NCBI RefSeq assembly: GCF_000702945.1
Contig: NZ_JNLE01000003.1
Span: forward strand, 4,015,501-4,079,500
Source of the DNA: Clostridium sp. KNHs205
GTDB lineage: Bacteria; Bacillota; Clostridia; Lachnospirales; Lachnospiraceae
DNA: 64,000 nucleotides
Reading direction: 5' to 3'
A program made the translations under genes and the position numbers. The notes beneath the pieces are model-generated. The model was not told the origin of the DNA, ran no database searches, and saw only the letters and a program-made list of their open reading frames with translations. The stretch's first letter is position 1. The number at the start of each line of letters is the position of its first letter. Shown piece after piece: positions 8,211-17,566 of the stretch.

Positions 8211-10517
8211 TTATAGCCTCCGAATTTTTTGCTCATCCACTAATGCTAAAAGAAGTTTCTGCCCATGGGTATTGTATACAACAGCTTCATATTCATTACC
8301 CTTCTGACTTAATCGGCTTTCTGTTATAATCCCTGCCTTCCTGCCTTTTTCCGTGGGAAAGGTTTCATTTCTTCCAAGAAGATTGTTATACCGTTCCTCC
8401 AGGTACCCTTCTTCTTTTAGTAAAGTTGTCATGCTGACAGAAGTAAGTCTCTTCATTACAGTTTCATCCCGCATTTCATTTAGCTTATCTGTAAACTGAC
8501 TGATAGAAAGATTTTCTTCCGGTATAAAATTGCTTTTCATTTCATCCGTCAGATAGAACTCTTCTTTTGCTTTTCTGGTACGCACAGCACTTTTTGTTAC
8601 GGCTTCCGGTTCTACTGGTTGTTCGTAAGCGTAAGTTTCTTTTCTGCCATTGGTATATTCAAGAATAGCCTGTATGAATTCTTCTCCGAATCTTTGGTAT
8701 TTGTTCTCACCAACGCCTGTTACATTAAGCATTTCTTCTTTGTTAAAAGGTAACTTTACACACATGTCTGTCAGAGTCTTATCTGAGAAGATAATGTAAG
8801 GCGGCATGCCTTCTTCCCTTGCTATGGCTGTTCGAATCTGTCTTAAATGATCAAATAAATCCAGTCCTTTGGAATTTAAAACCTCTGAACGTTTCAAACC
8901 TCTGGTTTTGCCGTAGTTCTTATCGACGGAATCTTGATGGCTGGCATTGGCTTTTGAGGTCTTTATAATAATTGATGCTTCTCCCTCCAAAAGATTTAAA
9001 GCTTTACGATTTAGCTTCACCACAGAGTACTTATCACTTGTTGCAAATAGGTATTCATCTATTATCAGTTTATTGAACACTTGCTTTAGGAAACTTTCCT
9101 GATGATGGGATTGTTTAGCATAATAGCTGGAATTGACCATGTTGTTAGCCGTTAATTTGGCTGCTCGGCTCCCAAGCAAGGTCGCTATAATTACATTAAC
9201 TCCGTATCTTTGTCCGCTTTCTTTAATACAACCCGTAATATCCCTGCTAAGCTCCGTTACATCAGTTTCTTCATATTCTGTTATACAGTTTGAGCAGTTA
9301 CCACAGGCGTTGTCTCCGTATTGACCAAAATAATTTAGAATATACTCCCGTAAACAGTCTTTCGTGAAGCAATAGTAAGTCATTTTCTTAAGCCGGTCCA
9401 TATCACGCTCTTTGATAAGTTCTTTTGCATAAGGATCTATTTCCTCATTGTTATTACCCTTTTCGATAAGGAACTTATTGATTTCTACATCCTTGCCGCT
9501 GTATAATAGCAGGCATTCAGAAGGTTCACCATCACGCCCTGCTCTCCCTGCCTCCTGATAATAGCTCTCCATATTCTTTGGCATATTATAATGAATGACA
9601 AACCGAACATTTGACTTATCAATACCCATTCCAAAAGCATTGGTTGCAATCATTAAAGGCTTCCGATCGTATATAAAATCCTCCTGGTTCTGATTTCTTT
9701 CACCATCCGGCAATCCGGCATGGTATTTAGCAGTCAGAATGCCTTCTCTGTTAATCAGTTCCCACAGCTCCTCTACGTTATTTCTGGTATTGCAGTAAAT
9801 AATTCCACATTGATTTCTGTGACTTTCCAAATATTCCATTACAACTGCTGTTTTATCCTTCGGAGCTTTTACTTCATAGAAGAGATTCTCTCTGTCAAAA
9901 CCCGTCACAACCACTTCCGGAGCCTGAAGCTTTAGGATACAGCTGATATCCTCCATAACCTCTTTTGTAGCTGTAGCTGTAAAAGCACAGAGAATTGGCC
10001 GTTTGGGCAGTAACTCGATAAATTGAATTATTTTAAGATAACTCGGCCTGAAATCCTGTCCCCACTGTGAGATACAGTGAGCTTCATCCACAGCCACCAT
10101 GGCTATTTCCGTATTTAATGCAAAGTCAAGAAATTCCTGTGTTTCCAGTCTCTCCGGTGCCACATAGATCATCTGATATTTACCTTCTCTGGCATATTGG
10201 AGGGCAAGGCTTACCTGCCTGGCAGACAGGGAGCTGTTGATATAAGCTGCATGAATACCTGCTTCATTCAATGCTGCTACCTGATCCTTCATAAGAGAGA
10301 TTAAAGGTGAGATTACCAGTGAAACACCCGGAAACAGAATGCCCGGAACCTGATAGCATATAGATTTACCAGCTCCTGTAGGCATTACCCCAAGTACATC
10401 TTTCCCTTCCAGAAGGCTGCCCACCAGCCTTTCCTGTCCATGTCTGAAACTATTGTATCCAAAATATTTTTTAAGTATTTCTCTTGCCTGTTCAAGTCTG
10501 ACTGTTTCCTGCTTCAT
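8211..10517 (-). CDS. recQ: ATP-dependent DNA helicase RecQ
   Basis: A 3'-5' DNA helicase for recombination and repair. Walker A MPTGAGKS is at about residues 45-52, DEAH near 141, and 'QEAGRAGRDG' is motif VI. The zinc subdomain CLREYILNYFG...CGNCSNC and an RQC winged helix follow, then an HRDC domain (about 530-605). The final 120 or so residues form an extra module with 'FPTEKGRKAGI', which resembles the accessory domain called RQC-minor in other Firmicute RecQs (from memory, not searched). At 768 aa it is longer than E. coli RecQ (about 610). ATG preceded by AGGAGGATAA. Confidence 0.95.
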   Translation of the reverse strand: MKQETVRLEQAREILKKYFGYNSFRHGQERLVGSLLEGKDVLGVMPTGAGKSICYQVPGILFPGVSLVISPLISLMKDQVAALNEAGIHAAYINSSLSARQVSLALQYAREGKYQMIYVAPERLETQEFLDFALNTEIAMVAVDEAHCISQWGQDFRPSYLKIIQFIELLPKRPILCAFTATATKEVMEDISCILKLQAPEVVVTGFDRENLFYEVKAPKDKTAVVMEYLESHRNQCGIIYCNTRNNVEELWELINREGILTAKYHAGLPDGERNQNQEDFIYDRKPLMIATNAFGMGIDKSNVRFVIHYNMPKNMESYYQEAGRAGRDGEPSECLLLYSGKDVEINKFLIEKGNNNEEIDPYAKELIKERDMDRLKKMTYYCFTKDCLREYILNYFGQYGDNACGNCSNCITEYEETDVTELSRDITGCIKESGQRYGVNVIIATLLGSRAAKLTANNMVNSSYYAKQSHHQESFLKQVFNKLIIDEYLFATSDKYSVVKLNRKALNLLEGEASIIIKTSKANASHQDSVDKNYGKTRGLKRSEVLNSKGLDLFDHLRQIRTAIAREEGMPPYIIFSDKTLTDMCVKLPFNKEEMLNVTGVGENKYQRFGEEFIQAILEYTNGRKETYAYEQPVEPEAVTKSAVRTRKAKEEFYLTDEMKSNFIPEENLSISQFTDKLNEMRDETVMKRLTSVSMTTLLKEEGYLEERYNNLLGRNETFPTEKGRKAGIITESRLSQKGNEYEAVVYNTHGQKLLLALVDEQKIRRL

Positions 10518-10762
10518 TTATCCTCCTGTATCTACCTTAAAAGCTTTAAGCTTCACTCGAGCAAATTCCCAAAACCCCTGTATGTTTTCTATTTTATACA
10601 GGTATATTATCTCTATTGTATACCATGGAAAGAGTTATTGACTCTACCACTTCTGCTCCTTTTAATCCCCACGTACCGCATACTTTATGAGCTTAATCAA
10701 AACTTTAGATTAATATGACTAAAAAACTAAACAACAGTATATAATATTTAAGTCATAAATCC

Positions 10763-12847
10763 CTATCTTAACTTTTCAATTACCACCAGGCAGGTACTGT
10801 CAGGAAGCTTTGCTGTATTTCTGTTTATATCATAAAATTCAATTTTCTGAGACAGTGCTATGGTATATCCCTCTTGCAGAAAATGTTTTTGAACAATTAT
10901 CTTCGCTTTATCACCAAGGACCTTTGTAATAAAATTTTCAAAACCCAAGGGTGTAAAATATCCAAACTGCTCATTCACTTCATGAATATAAGATTTTTCT
11001 CCCCAGGTATAAGTAAAAAGAAACTCCATTGCATCATTTACAGGAAGTATTACTTCATTATGTCCGATGACTTTATAACTAATATCTCTGCCCTTAAAAT
11101 CCTCTGCATAACGCTTTAAGAATTCCATTCCGTCCTTTGATAAAAAACGTATAATACGCTGTTCCTCAGCTTCTTCTGTCATTATTCCATCACGTATTAT
11201 AATTCTGCCTCCGGTTTTTAGTACATCAAAGGCACTTATAAAAGCCGCTGCAAGGGTATCGTAGTTAAACTTCTTTCCCTCGTATTCAATATATGAGAAG
11301 AGCTCATGGAGTATGGAACAAAAGATTATGGTATCCACACTGTTCTTCTCCATATACTGGCTTAGATTCAGTGCATCTCCATACATAACCTCCCATTTCT
11401 TACCTTCCAACTGCTTCTTACGTTTTAGATTATCCAGTACGTTCTGGGCAATATCAATTCCTATCACCTGTTTATCCGGTGCATTTACCTCAATCAGATC
11501 CATTAAGGCACCGCCACCGGGACCAATATCAATGATTTTATCACCTTTCAGATATTCTAAGATTATTTTCTTATAATCAATACTCTGGTTCATGGTGCTT
11601 AAATAGGTTTCTTCCTCATAGAATCTGTCATATTTATCTTTTCTTAAACCAAAGAGATCGAAGAGAAGTATTATTGCACTTTCATAAAGGACATCGGCCT
11701 TCTCCGCCTCCACACAGAATTCAATCAGCTTCTCTCCTGCCGGAGAATATTCAAAGGTAAAGAAAAGGGTATCATCCAGTTCCTTATAAAGGCTTACTCT
11801 GTGAGAAACATGGGGACTGTCCCGGTATTTTTCCAGAAGAATCTCTTCAAGCGTCATACCTGACAGATAATGCTCCAGTATGCGTTTTTTGTATATATTA
11901 ATACGCTTCTTACCCTCATGCTGGTAATAGATATCTTTCATAAGGGGTTCAAAGCTGATGTGTTTAACAGAATCCTTTAATTCTTTGCCGGTAAGGAGAA
12001 AGATCTTTATGAATTCCTCCAGAGTAAAGTCATACAGTGCACTTTCGACAAACCATAAGTCCCTGTTATTAAGCAATTTCTCAAGAGCAGTTAATACCTC
12101 ATTCTCCTTCGTCAGGTTATCATAGGCTGCTGTAAAGTCCTCACCGTTTAGCACTGATGTCTTTCTAAGACGTTTCAACCGTTCACGTATATTATAATCA
12201 TCTTCAAGATCACCTGCTGTGATACGGTTTATAGCCGCAACTGCCTCTGCTTCAATTTGCTCCCAAAGTTCAGTATCTACTGCTGATATGATACAGTGGT
12301 TCAGGGTTGTTAAAATAAGGGTCAGCTCCTCTTTAGTTACAAACCTTCTGTCAATCAACTCAGTCAAAGGTTTATTCTCTTTAAGAGAAACTTCTCCTCT
12401 GATGTACTGCCCAATCAACCCATGAGTGCTTATAAGAGTATAAATTATATGTTTTTCTCTTTCTTCTGCTTTTCCATCTTTTAGATATATTTCCGCTGAG
12501 CCTTTGTTGTGGACAAAGAGGTTTATACCCTGTTTCAGCCAGCGTCTGCGAAAGTAATCCGTACCACCCTTTGCAACTTCAGACCAGATAAGTACCTCTT
12601 CAACCAGGGAAGATATATACTCAGGTACCTTAAGGTTATCCAGTATATAAAGCGTACGTTCTACATAATCGCAAATATAACTGCTGCTTTTTTCTTCCAT
12701 GGAATGCAGCCTTTCCAGATTAATATTCTCCTGAGCAGTAACTGCCAGATACATCAGCCATCTGGCTTCCCGCAGAACCTGCCTTTCACCGCTTCTTAAC
12801 CTCTCAATTAATTCATGGGATTGCAGTTTTTTTCCTTCGTCTTTCAT
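10763..12847 (-). CDS. Class I SAM-dependent methyltransferase with large uncharacterised N-terminal region
   Basis: A 694-residue protein. The Rossmann methyltransferase domain lies at about residues 430-600. Motif I is IDIGPGGGALMDLI, the acidic residue after strand 2 is in GIDIA, then 'GDALNL', and 'VLKTGGRIIIRDG' is the post-motif III region. The first 420 or so residues are alpha-helical and charged, with no domain I recognise. The protein is the last gene of a three-gene operon after a Nudix regulator-like protein and a nicotinamidase-like hydrolase, so a substrate linked to NAD or nicotinamide is possible (inference from context only). AAGGG lies 8 nt upstream of the ATG. Confidence 0.8.
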   Translation of the reverse strand: MKDEGKKLQSHELIERLRSGERQVLREARWLMYLAVTAQENINLERLHSMEEKSSSYICDYVERTLYILDNLKVPEYISSLVEEVLIWSEVAKGGTDYFRRRWLKQGINLFVHNKGSAEIYLKDGKAEEREKHIIYTLISTHGLIGQYIRGEVSLKENKPLTELIDRRFVTKEELTLILTTLNHCIISAVDTELWEQIEAEAVAAINRITAGDLEDDYNIRERLKRLRKTSVLNGEDFTAAYDNLTKENEVLTALEKLLNNRDLWFVESALYDFTLEEFIKIFLLTGKELKDSVKHISFEPLMKDIYYQHEGKKRINIYKKRILEHYLSGMTLEEILLEKYRDSPHVSHRVSLYKELDDTLFFTFEYSPAGEKLIEFCVEAEKADVLYESAIILLFDLFGLRKDKYDRFYEEETYLSTMNQSIDYKKIILEYLKGDKIIDIGPGGGALMDLIEVNAPDKQVIGIDIAQNVLDNLKRKKQLEGKKWEVMYGDALNLSQYMEKNSVDTIIFCSILHELFSYIEYEGKKFNYDTLAAAFISAFDVLKTGGRIIIRDGIMTEEAEEQRIIRFLSKDGMEFLKRYAEDFKGRDISYKVIGHNEVILPVNDAMEFLFTYTWGEKSYIHEVNEQFGYFTPLGFENFITKVLGDKAKIIVQKHFLQEGYTIALSQKIEFYDINRNTAKLPDSTCLVVIEKLR

Positions 12848-12930
12848 AATATACCCTTTCGTAAGTAACCCTGGATTCTATACCTCATAAACTGTTGCTG
12901 AAAAACCGCCTTTTGTTTATTCATCAGAAC

Positions 12931-13617
12931 CTATTCCTGAATATCCAGGCTAATATTCCGTACCACTTCTACTCCATTTATTATCATATTGTATAGTGCC
13001 ATCAATTGAACCAGATCTCCATTATGGCTTCCAAGATCATAGGTTTCTACCAGGTCTATGGGAACCAGCACTCTTGCTTTCTTATTCTCTTTGTTAAACC
13101 AGCACTTTAAGGTTACGGCAAATTGTTGAATACAGATATCAGTACAGTCTCCGACTATAATAAATGTATCAATTATCTGTCTTTCGGATAACCATTTTTG
13201 GAATTCCTCTTCCAGAAAACCATTGGTAGAGTTCTTATGAATCAATTGATATCCGCCTGCCTGCTGCAATTCAGTTACAACTTCAGCTTCACTGGTTCCC
13301 ATTAAACAATGTACTGGATAGGATTCAAATTCCGGTGAAGCCTCACTATGACTATCTGCAAATGCCAAAATCTCAAACCCCTTATCTATACTTTCCTGCT
13401 GAAGCTTCACCACTTCCTTTAATATACTTTCCACTCTGGCGCTTTGCAGGGCTCCCTCTCTGGTAAAACCATTAATAAGATCAACCATAATCAGAGCGGT
13501 CTTATCTGACTGTAATTCCTGTAAGGATATGCTTTTAGCAGAATACAGCATATCATAGATTTCATTTAAAGTTTTTTGACTGTCTTTCAGTAATTTTTCC
13601 TTTGCTGCAAGTGTCAT
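12931..13617 (-). CDS. Isochorismatase-family cysteine hydrolase (nicotinamidase-like)
   Basis: A 228-residue cytosolic hydrolase. The catalytic triad of the family is visible as Asp46 (MVDLINGF), Lys128 (HKNSTNGF) and Cys162 (GDCTDICI). Nicotinamidase (PncA) converts nicotinamide to nicotinate, and other members act on isochorismate or carbamoyl compounds. The pattern 'F.DSH...EFESYPVHCLMGT' resembles the metal-site region of nicotinamidases. Its position after a NrtR-like Nudix protein supports a role in NAD salvage, but substrate is inferred. It begins 42 nt after the Nudix gene and is followed by the methyltransferase. Confidence 0.82.
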   Translation of the reverse strand: MTLAAKEKLLKDSQKTLNEIYDMLYSAKSISLQELQSDKTALIMVDLINGFTREGALQSARVESILKEVVKLQQESIDKGFEILAFADSHSEASPEFESYPVHCLMGTSEAEVVTELQQAGGYQLIHKNSTNGFLEEEFQKWLSERQIIDTFIIVGDCTDICIQQFAVTLKCWFNKENKKARVLVPIDLVETYDLGSHNGDLVQLMALYNMIINGVEVVRNISLDIQE

Positions 13618-13659
13618 AATTACCTGCCTTTCTGCGCAATGGTCTGCGCCTGTGATTAA

Positions 13660-14568
13660 TCAATATCTGTTAAACTGATAAAGTTTTGAGGGTCTGTGGC
13701 CTGCATCTGTCCGGTATTTCTCTGTTTCCAGTACCATATCTGCTATCTTTCTTCTGAAATTAGCTTTTAATAATTCTTTATCCAGCAGCACTTCATAAAC
13801 CTGCTGCAATTCCGTAAGAGTAAAATATTCCGGCATTAAATGAAAGGCGATATCCGTGTATAAAACCTTATTGCGCAGCCTATCTATGGCATATGCAATA
13901 ATCTTGCCATGATCAAATGCAAGGCCATTGGATTCCGTAAGTCTTCTTTCGGTATGGATGGTGCCTTTACCTATTGTTTTCGTAATCTCATAACCGGCAG
14001 ACAGAATTTCCTGCTCACCTGTAAGTATAAGTTTATAAGTTTGCTTCAGTTTATATCCATTTTCATATTTCTCTTTCTTTTCTTCCTTAAGTTTAAGCTC
14101 TGCACTGAACCAGGCTGCATTTGCAGCGTCATCCGAAGCCTTAGGCACCAGGGATTTACTGTCTGTTAACGCCATGTAAGAAGTACTGATTACTCTGGTT
14201 CTTGCATCTCTTCCAACATCTCCCCAGGTATAGAGCTGTTCCAGGTAAATATCTTTGAGTCCCGTCTCTTCCTCCAGCTCTCTTAATGCAGCATCTTCAA
14301 GATTCTCTTCCATACCCACAAAACCTCCTGGTAATGCCCATTTACCAAGATGCGGATGCTCACCCCTTTGAATAAGTAACAGGCTAAGGGTCTTCTCCGG
14401 AAGTTTCCTGTAATTATTCTTTTCCTGCTCCCTTATAGTAAAAATAAGCATATCCACGGTAACAGAAGGTCTTTCATATTTTGCGGGATTATATCCTGCC
14501 AGAAATTCTTCTTCCGTTAATCCTCTTTTATCTCTGGGCAATTCCTGGTTTAAATTTTGATTCTTCAT
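13660..14568 (-). CDS. Nudix hydrolase / NrtR-like regulator
   Basis: About 302 residues. The N-terminal Nudix domain has an intact Nudix box at about residues 77-100 (GGFVGMEEN...RELEEETGL), so hydrolase activity on ADP-ribose or NADH-type compounds is possible. The C-terminal third (about 220-300) looks like a winged helix ending in 'HRPSKLYQFN', which parallels the NrtR family, Nudix-derived repressors of NAD genes that respond to ADP-ribose. First gene of the operon with the nicotinamidase-like hydrolase and methyltransferase. A repeat array lies immediately upstream. I prefer the ATG at 14568 because the ATG at 14580 abuts AAGG with no spacing. Confidence 0.82.
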   Translation of the reverse strand: MKNQNLNQELPRDKRGLTEEEFLAGYNPAKYERPSVTVDMLIFTIREQEKNNYRKLPEKTLSLLLIQRGEHPHLGKWALPGGFVGMEENLEDAALRELEEETGLKDIYLEQLYTWGDVGRDARTRVISTSYMALTDSKSLVPKASDDAANAAWFSAELKLKEEKKEKYENGYKLKQTYKLILTGEQEILSAGYEITKTIGKGTIHTERRLTESNGLAFDHGKIIAYAIDRLRNKVLYTDIAFHLMPEYFTLTELQQVYEVLLDKELLKANFRRKIADMVLETEKYRTDAGHRPSKLYQFNRY

Positions 14569-14602
14569 GGCTGTTACCATCCTTGTTTTTTCTTTGTATC
14601 TA

Positions 14603-14712
14603 TGTATTTCTTTGAGGCTTTGTATTTTCTTTGAATCGTTTAATTTTAAATGATGTATTTTATATAATGATGTATTTCTCGAATGATGTATTTTCTTCGA
14701 ATAATGTATACT
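14603..14712. repeat. Degenerate array of about 17-bp units (TGTATTT core)
   Basis: The core TGTATT recurs at 14603, 14621, 14654, 14671, 14687 and (as TGTATA) 14706. Neighbour spacing is 16-19 bp apart from one double gap. Several copies extend to TGATGTATTT, and the best units read like TGTATTTTCTTCGAATGA. It abuts the Nudix gene start, so it may be a regulatory iteron set or a decayed tandem repeat. Confidence 0.6.
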
Positions 14713-14892
14713 TATTGCTATTAAGAATTTTTTACATTTTCCATATATATCTCAATGTTTGTTATTATCTTTTTGATATTATCATTATGCTGCTATACTA
14801 TTGCTTTGTCAATAAATTCTTAATTTTTTACTTTCATTAAATTATCAAAGAGCTTAAATTTCATTAATTAATTGAATTTATAACGTTCTTTT

Positions 14893-14936
14893 GTTTTTCT
14901 ATATGTTTTTCTATATGTTTTTCTATATGTTTTTTA
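14893..14936. repeat. Tandem repeat, 12-bp unit
   Basis: Three perfect copies of GTTTTTCTATAT at 14893-14928, followed by a partial copy (GTTTTTTATA). Confidence 0.8.
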
Positions 14937-15138
14937 TAATTTTATTCCAACTATTATATTTGAACTACTATTAATTATTTTATCTGTAACCCTCCTTAAA
15001 TACAATTCTCAACTTTATAACCAAAATCTGATATACGCATAAAATAATTAATAATTTTAAAATCTGTTACCCAGGTCCTACTTTATATTATTTTATTATT
15101 GAAAATAATAATCTGCAGGTTTTCAGAGAAGGAATTAT

Positions 15139-16863
15139 ATGGCAGAAAAGCTGATTTTTGATTATATAATCATCGGAGGCGGAACAGCCGGAGGTGTTCT
15201 TGCAAAGAAATTAACAGATAGTTATACCAATTCCGTACTGGTTCTTGAAGCCGGTCAGAATCGCAGCAGCGAGTTAAGCAGCGCTTCCATAGCTGATGCC
15301 TCCCTTAATTCATCCAATAACAGGTATTCCTTTCAAATCCTGACCAATTCAGAAGAACAATTAAACAGATCACTGCTTCTTTCCGGAGGCAGGGTTATAG
15401 GTGGCAGTTCAGAAACCAACTCTATGTTTGCCGTTCGGGGCAGTCAGGGACTTTTTGACAGATGGGAAGCAATAACGGGTGCTCCCTGGGGTTACAGGGA
15501 GGTATATCAGCTTTTCATGGAAAATGAGACTTATGATGGCTTAAGTCAGACACCTGAACTCAGAGGTTATGATGGGCCAATAAAGATAAGGCAGCAGAAT
15601 ATTCCTGATAAAAGTATAAATCAGATATTGGCACAAGCAGTCTCAACCGTTTATGAAGTGCCGGTTGTTGAAGATTATAATACCGGAATCGGAGGCTGCG
15701 CTTTTACAAAAACACAATTTACACAAAGTTGGATGAACCATGAATATCTTCGTTCTTCTACAGCTACAGGGTATTTAAATGCTACAGTTGTTACTCAGGG
15801 AGATCTGGTACTACCAGATGAATACGGAATGTATTCAAGACGTCTTGTGATATTTACAAAAACAACCGTTAATCGGATACTATTTCAGGTTAAGTTTAAG
15901 ATACCAACTGCTTGTGGTGTGGAATATATAAGAAATGGGATTACCCAAAGAGCTTACGCAAGAAAGGGTGTTATATTAAGTGCCGGAATCTTTTCTTCCG
16001 TAATATTGCAGCGTTCCGGTATCGGAGCCAGAGAAGAACTGGAAGCTGCAGGTGTTACAACCGTCGTTGATAACCCTAACGTAGGACGTAATTTTATGTC
16101 ACACTTTGACGCAAGTATGGGAATTGAAATTAATACAGATCGTCTTTTATCCATTATGGACGCGGATCCGGATATGCCCATATCTTTAGGGGCATTTGCA
16201 GAAGATTCAGAGGGATCACGCCGTTTACAGCTTATCGGCATTGCGACCTCAGTTTTTTTACCAATACAAGAGGTTTTGACAAATCACTGGCGGTTTGACA
16301 GGGATAAATCTTCTAATATTATGAGCCTGCTATTAATCGACTTAAATGCTTCCAGCAGAGGGTTTATGACTATTAATACCAGTGATCCCACAGCTTATCC
16401 AACAGTCAGCCTGAATCCATTGACAACTGCAGATGATCTGGAATTCATGGTGGATCAATTTATAAAGGTAAGTAAAATCTTTGACCTTGCCAAAGAAATA
16501 GACCCGGAGGGCATATACCGTATTGTTTATCCCCCGGAAAATATTTTCACCATAGCCGATCGGGAAGAAAAGCGCCGGATTCTGTCCTCCTATATAAAAG
16601 CCAGTTATTCTGCTGCCTATCATTACGGCGGACAGTGCAGAATGGCAGTCGACAGTACAGAAGGTGTAACCGATGGTTACCTTAATGTCTTTGGAACTGC
16701 TAATCTAAAAGTTGCAGACCTTTCGGTCTCTCCTATTCTGCCGGATGGAAATACCGCTGTGCCTTCACAGATGATAGCTTTAAATGCAGCACGCTTTCTT
16801 CAATCGGAAACAGCTTATGTATTTTCAGATAATGAATTTGAAACAGAACAATGTGGTTACTAA
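15139..16863 (+). CDS. GMC family FAD-dependent oxidoreductase
   Basis: A 574-residue flavoenzyme of the glucose-methanol-choline family. The N-terminal ADP-binding fold DYIIIGGGTAGGVLAKKL is followed by the acidic residue in VLVLEAG, then the family signature around GGRVIGGSSETNSM, and 'GVILSAGIFSSVILQRSGIG' (GMC signature 2). The C-terminus carries the catalytic His in YHYGGQCRM (about 494) and Asn in DGNTAVPSQ (about 535). Members oxidise alcohols or sugars, with oxygen or another acceptor. The substrate is unknown. It is close to a superoxide dismutase gene on the opposite strand, and the presence of this family in a likely anaerobe is notable. The ATG follows GAAGGAATTAT. Confidence 0.9.
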   Translation: MAEKLIFDYIIIGGGTAGGVLAKKLTDSYTNSVLVLEAGQNRSSELSSASIADASLNSSNNRYSFQILTNSEEQLNRSLLLSGGRVIGGSSETNSMFAVRGSQGLFDRWEAITGAPWGYREVYQLFMENETYDGLSQTPELRGYDGPIKIRQQNIPDKSINQILAQAVSTVYEVPVVEDYNTGIGGCAFTKTQFTQSWMNHEYLRSSTATGYLNATVVTQGDLVLPDEYGMYSRRLVIFTKTTVNRILFQVKFKIPTACGVEYIRNGITQRAYARKGVILSAGIFSSVILQRSGIGAREELEAAGVTTVVDNPNVGRNFMSHFDASMGIEINTDRLLSIMDADPDMPISLGAFAEDSEGSRRLQLIGIATSVFLPIQEVLTNHWRFDRDKSSNIMSLLLIDLNASSRGFMTINTSDPTAYPTVSLNPLTTADDLEFMVDQFIKVSKIFDLAKEIDPEGIYRIVYPPENIFTIADREEKRRILSSYIKASYSAAYHYGGQCRMAVDSTEGVTDGYLNVFGTANLKVADLSVSPILPDGNTAVPSQMIALNAARFLQSETAYVFSDNEFETEQCGY

Positions 16864-16870
16864 TCCTATC

Positions 16871-17485
16871 TCATTTAAGTTCTAAATTAGGATTGCTGTC
16901 ATATGCCGAACCAATCTCACACATATATTCCAGAACATCAGCAAATAGGTCAAATAAAGCTTTCAAAAGCTCAATATCCCTAATTTCACCGGCTACACTG
17001 AAATATAACTCATCCACCCCTTCTGGAAAATCCTCACCAAACCAGCCTTCATCCTCCTTTACTTCCAGACAGAATCTTGGCTGCAATTCAATGAGTTTTT
17101 GTATGCTGGTCTTAGAAAAAAGTTCCCTTACTTTATCTTCATGATTTCCTTTGATTATGTATTCCGTATCAAATTCAGGAAAGCCGGTTTCTATATCCTG
17201 CATTCCCAACCGCTTACCCAATTCACTGAAAAAACCTGATTTGTAAATCTTAAACCATATACCATCTTTGTTCACATAGGGAGCTCTCATACGTGTATAG
17301 GTAACGGTGGTTTTTCCGGTGGAAACAGTATAGGTATCCAAAGTGATGGTCCATTCCTTAACACGGGCCATCACTTTGTTCTTTCCAAAAAATCCTTCAT
17401 CTACATAATCCGCACCTATCAAACGGCTTAACTCACTCCAGACTTCCTTTCGTCCCGGTCCGAAAATACCTCTTACAAATCCCAT
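16871..17485 (-). CDS. DUF3137-like protein of unknown function
   Basis: A 204-residue soluble protein without signal peptide or membrane segment. Strands such as 'WTITLDTYTVSTGKTTVTYTRMRAPY' and the later 'EFDTEYIIKGNHEDKVRELFSKTSIQKLIEL' recall the DUF3137 fold (a beta-rich domain of unknown role), but similarity is judged by eye. The C-terminus has an acidic 'EVKEDEGWFGEDFPEG' and a helical end. Strong AGGAGG upstream. It is convergent with the GMC oxidoreductase (8 bp apart) and 82 bp after superoxide dismutase in the same direction, so it may be co-transcribed with sod. Confidence 0.6.
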   Translation of the reverse strand: MGFVRGIFGPGRKEVWSELSRLIGADYVDEGFFGKNKVMARVKEWTITLDTYTVSTGKTTVTYTRMRAPYVNKDGIWFKIYKSGFFSELGKRLGMQDIETGFPEFDTEYIIKGNHEDKVRELFSKTSIQKLIELQPRFCLEVKEDEGWFGEDFPEGVDELYFSVAGEIRDIELLKALFDLFADVLEYMCEIGSAYDSNPNLELK

Positions 17486-17566
17486 TTTCTTTCCTCCTCT
17501 TCTCTTTATGTATTTATAAATGAATTTATATCTAGTATATCAGTATTTTCCTATCATTTCCACCCT

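Larger units (their letters stand above)
14581..15138. other. AT-rich divergent intergenic region with two repeat arrays
   Basis: About 560 bp between the Nudix gene (minus) and the GMC oxidoreductase (plus). It holds the two short tandem arrays listed separately and otherwise very AT-rich DNA. ORFs read through it are low-complexity and lack ribosome sites. Confidence 0.5.

Noticed and set aside
14631..14840. 69-codon ORF upstream of the GMC gene
   Set aside because: It is a Tyr/Phe/Leu-rich frame through repeats and AT-rich DNA with no ribosome site.
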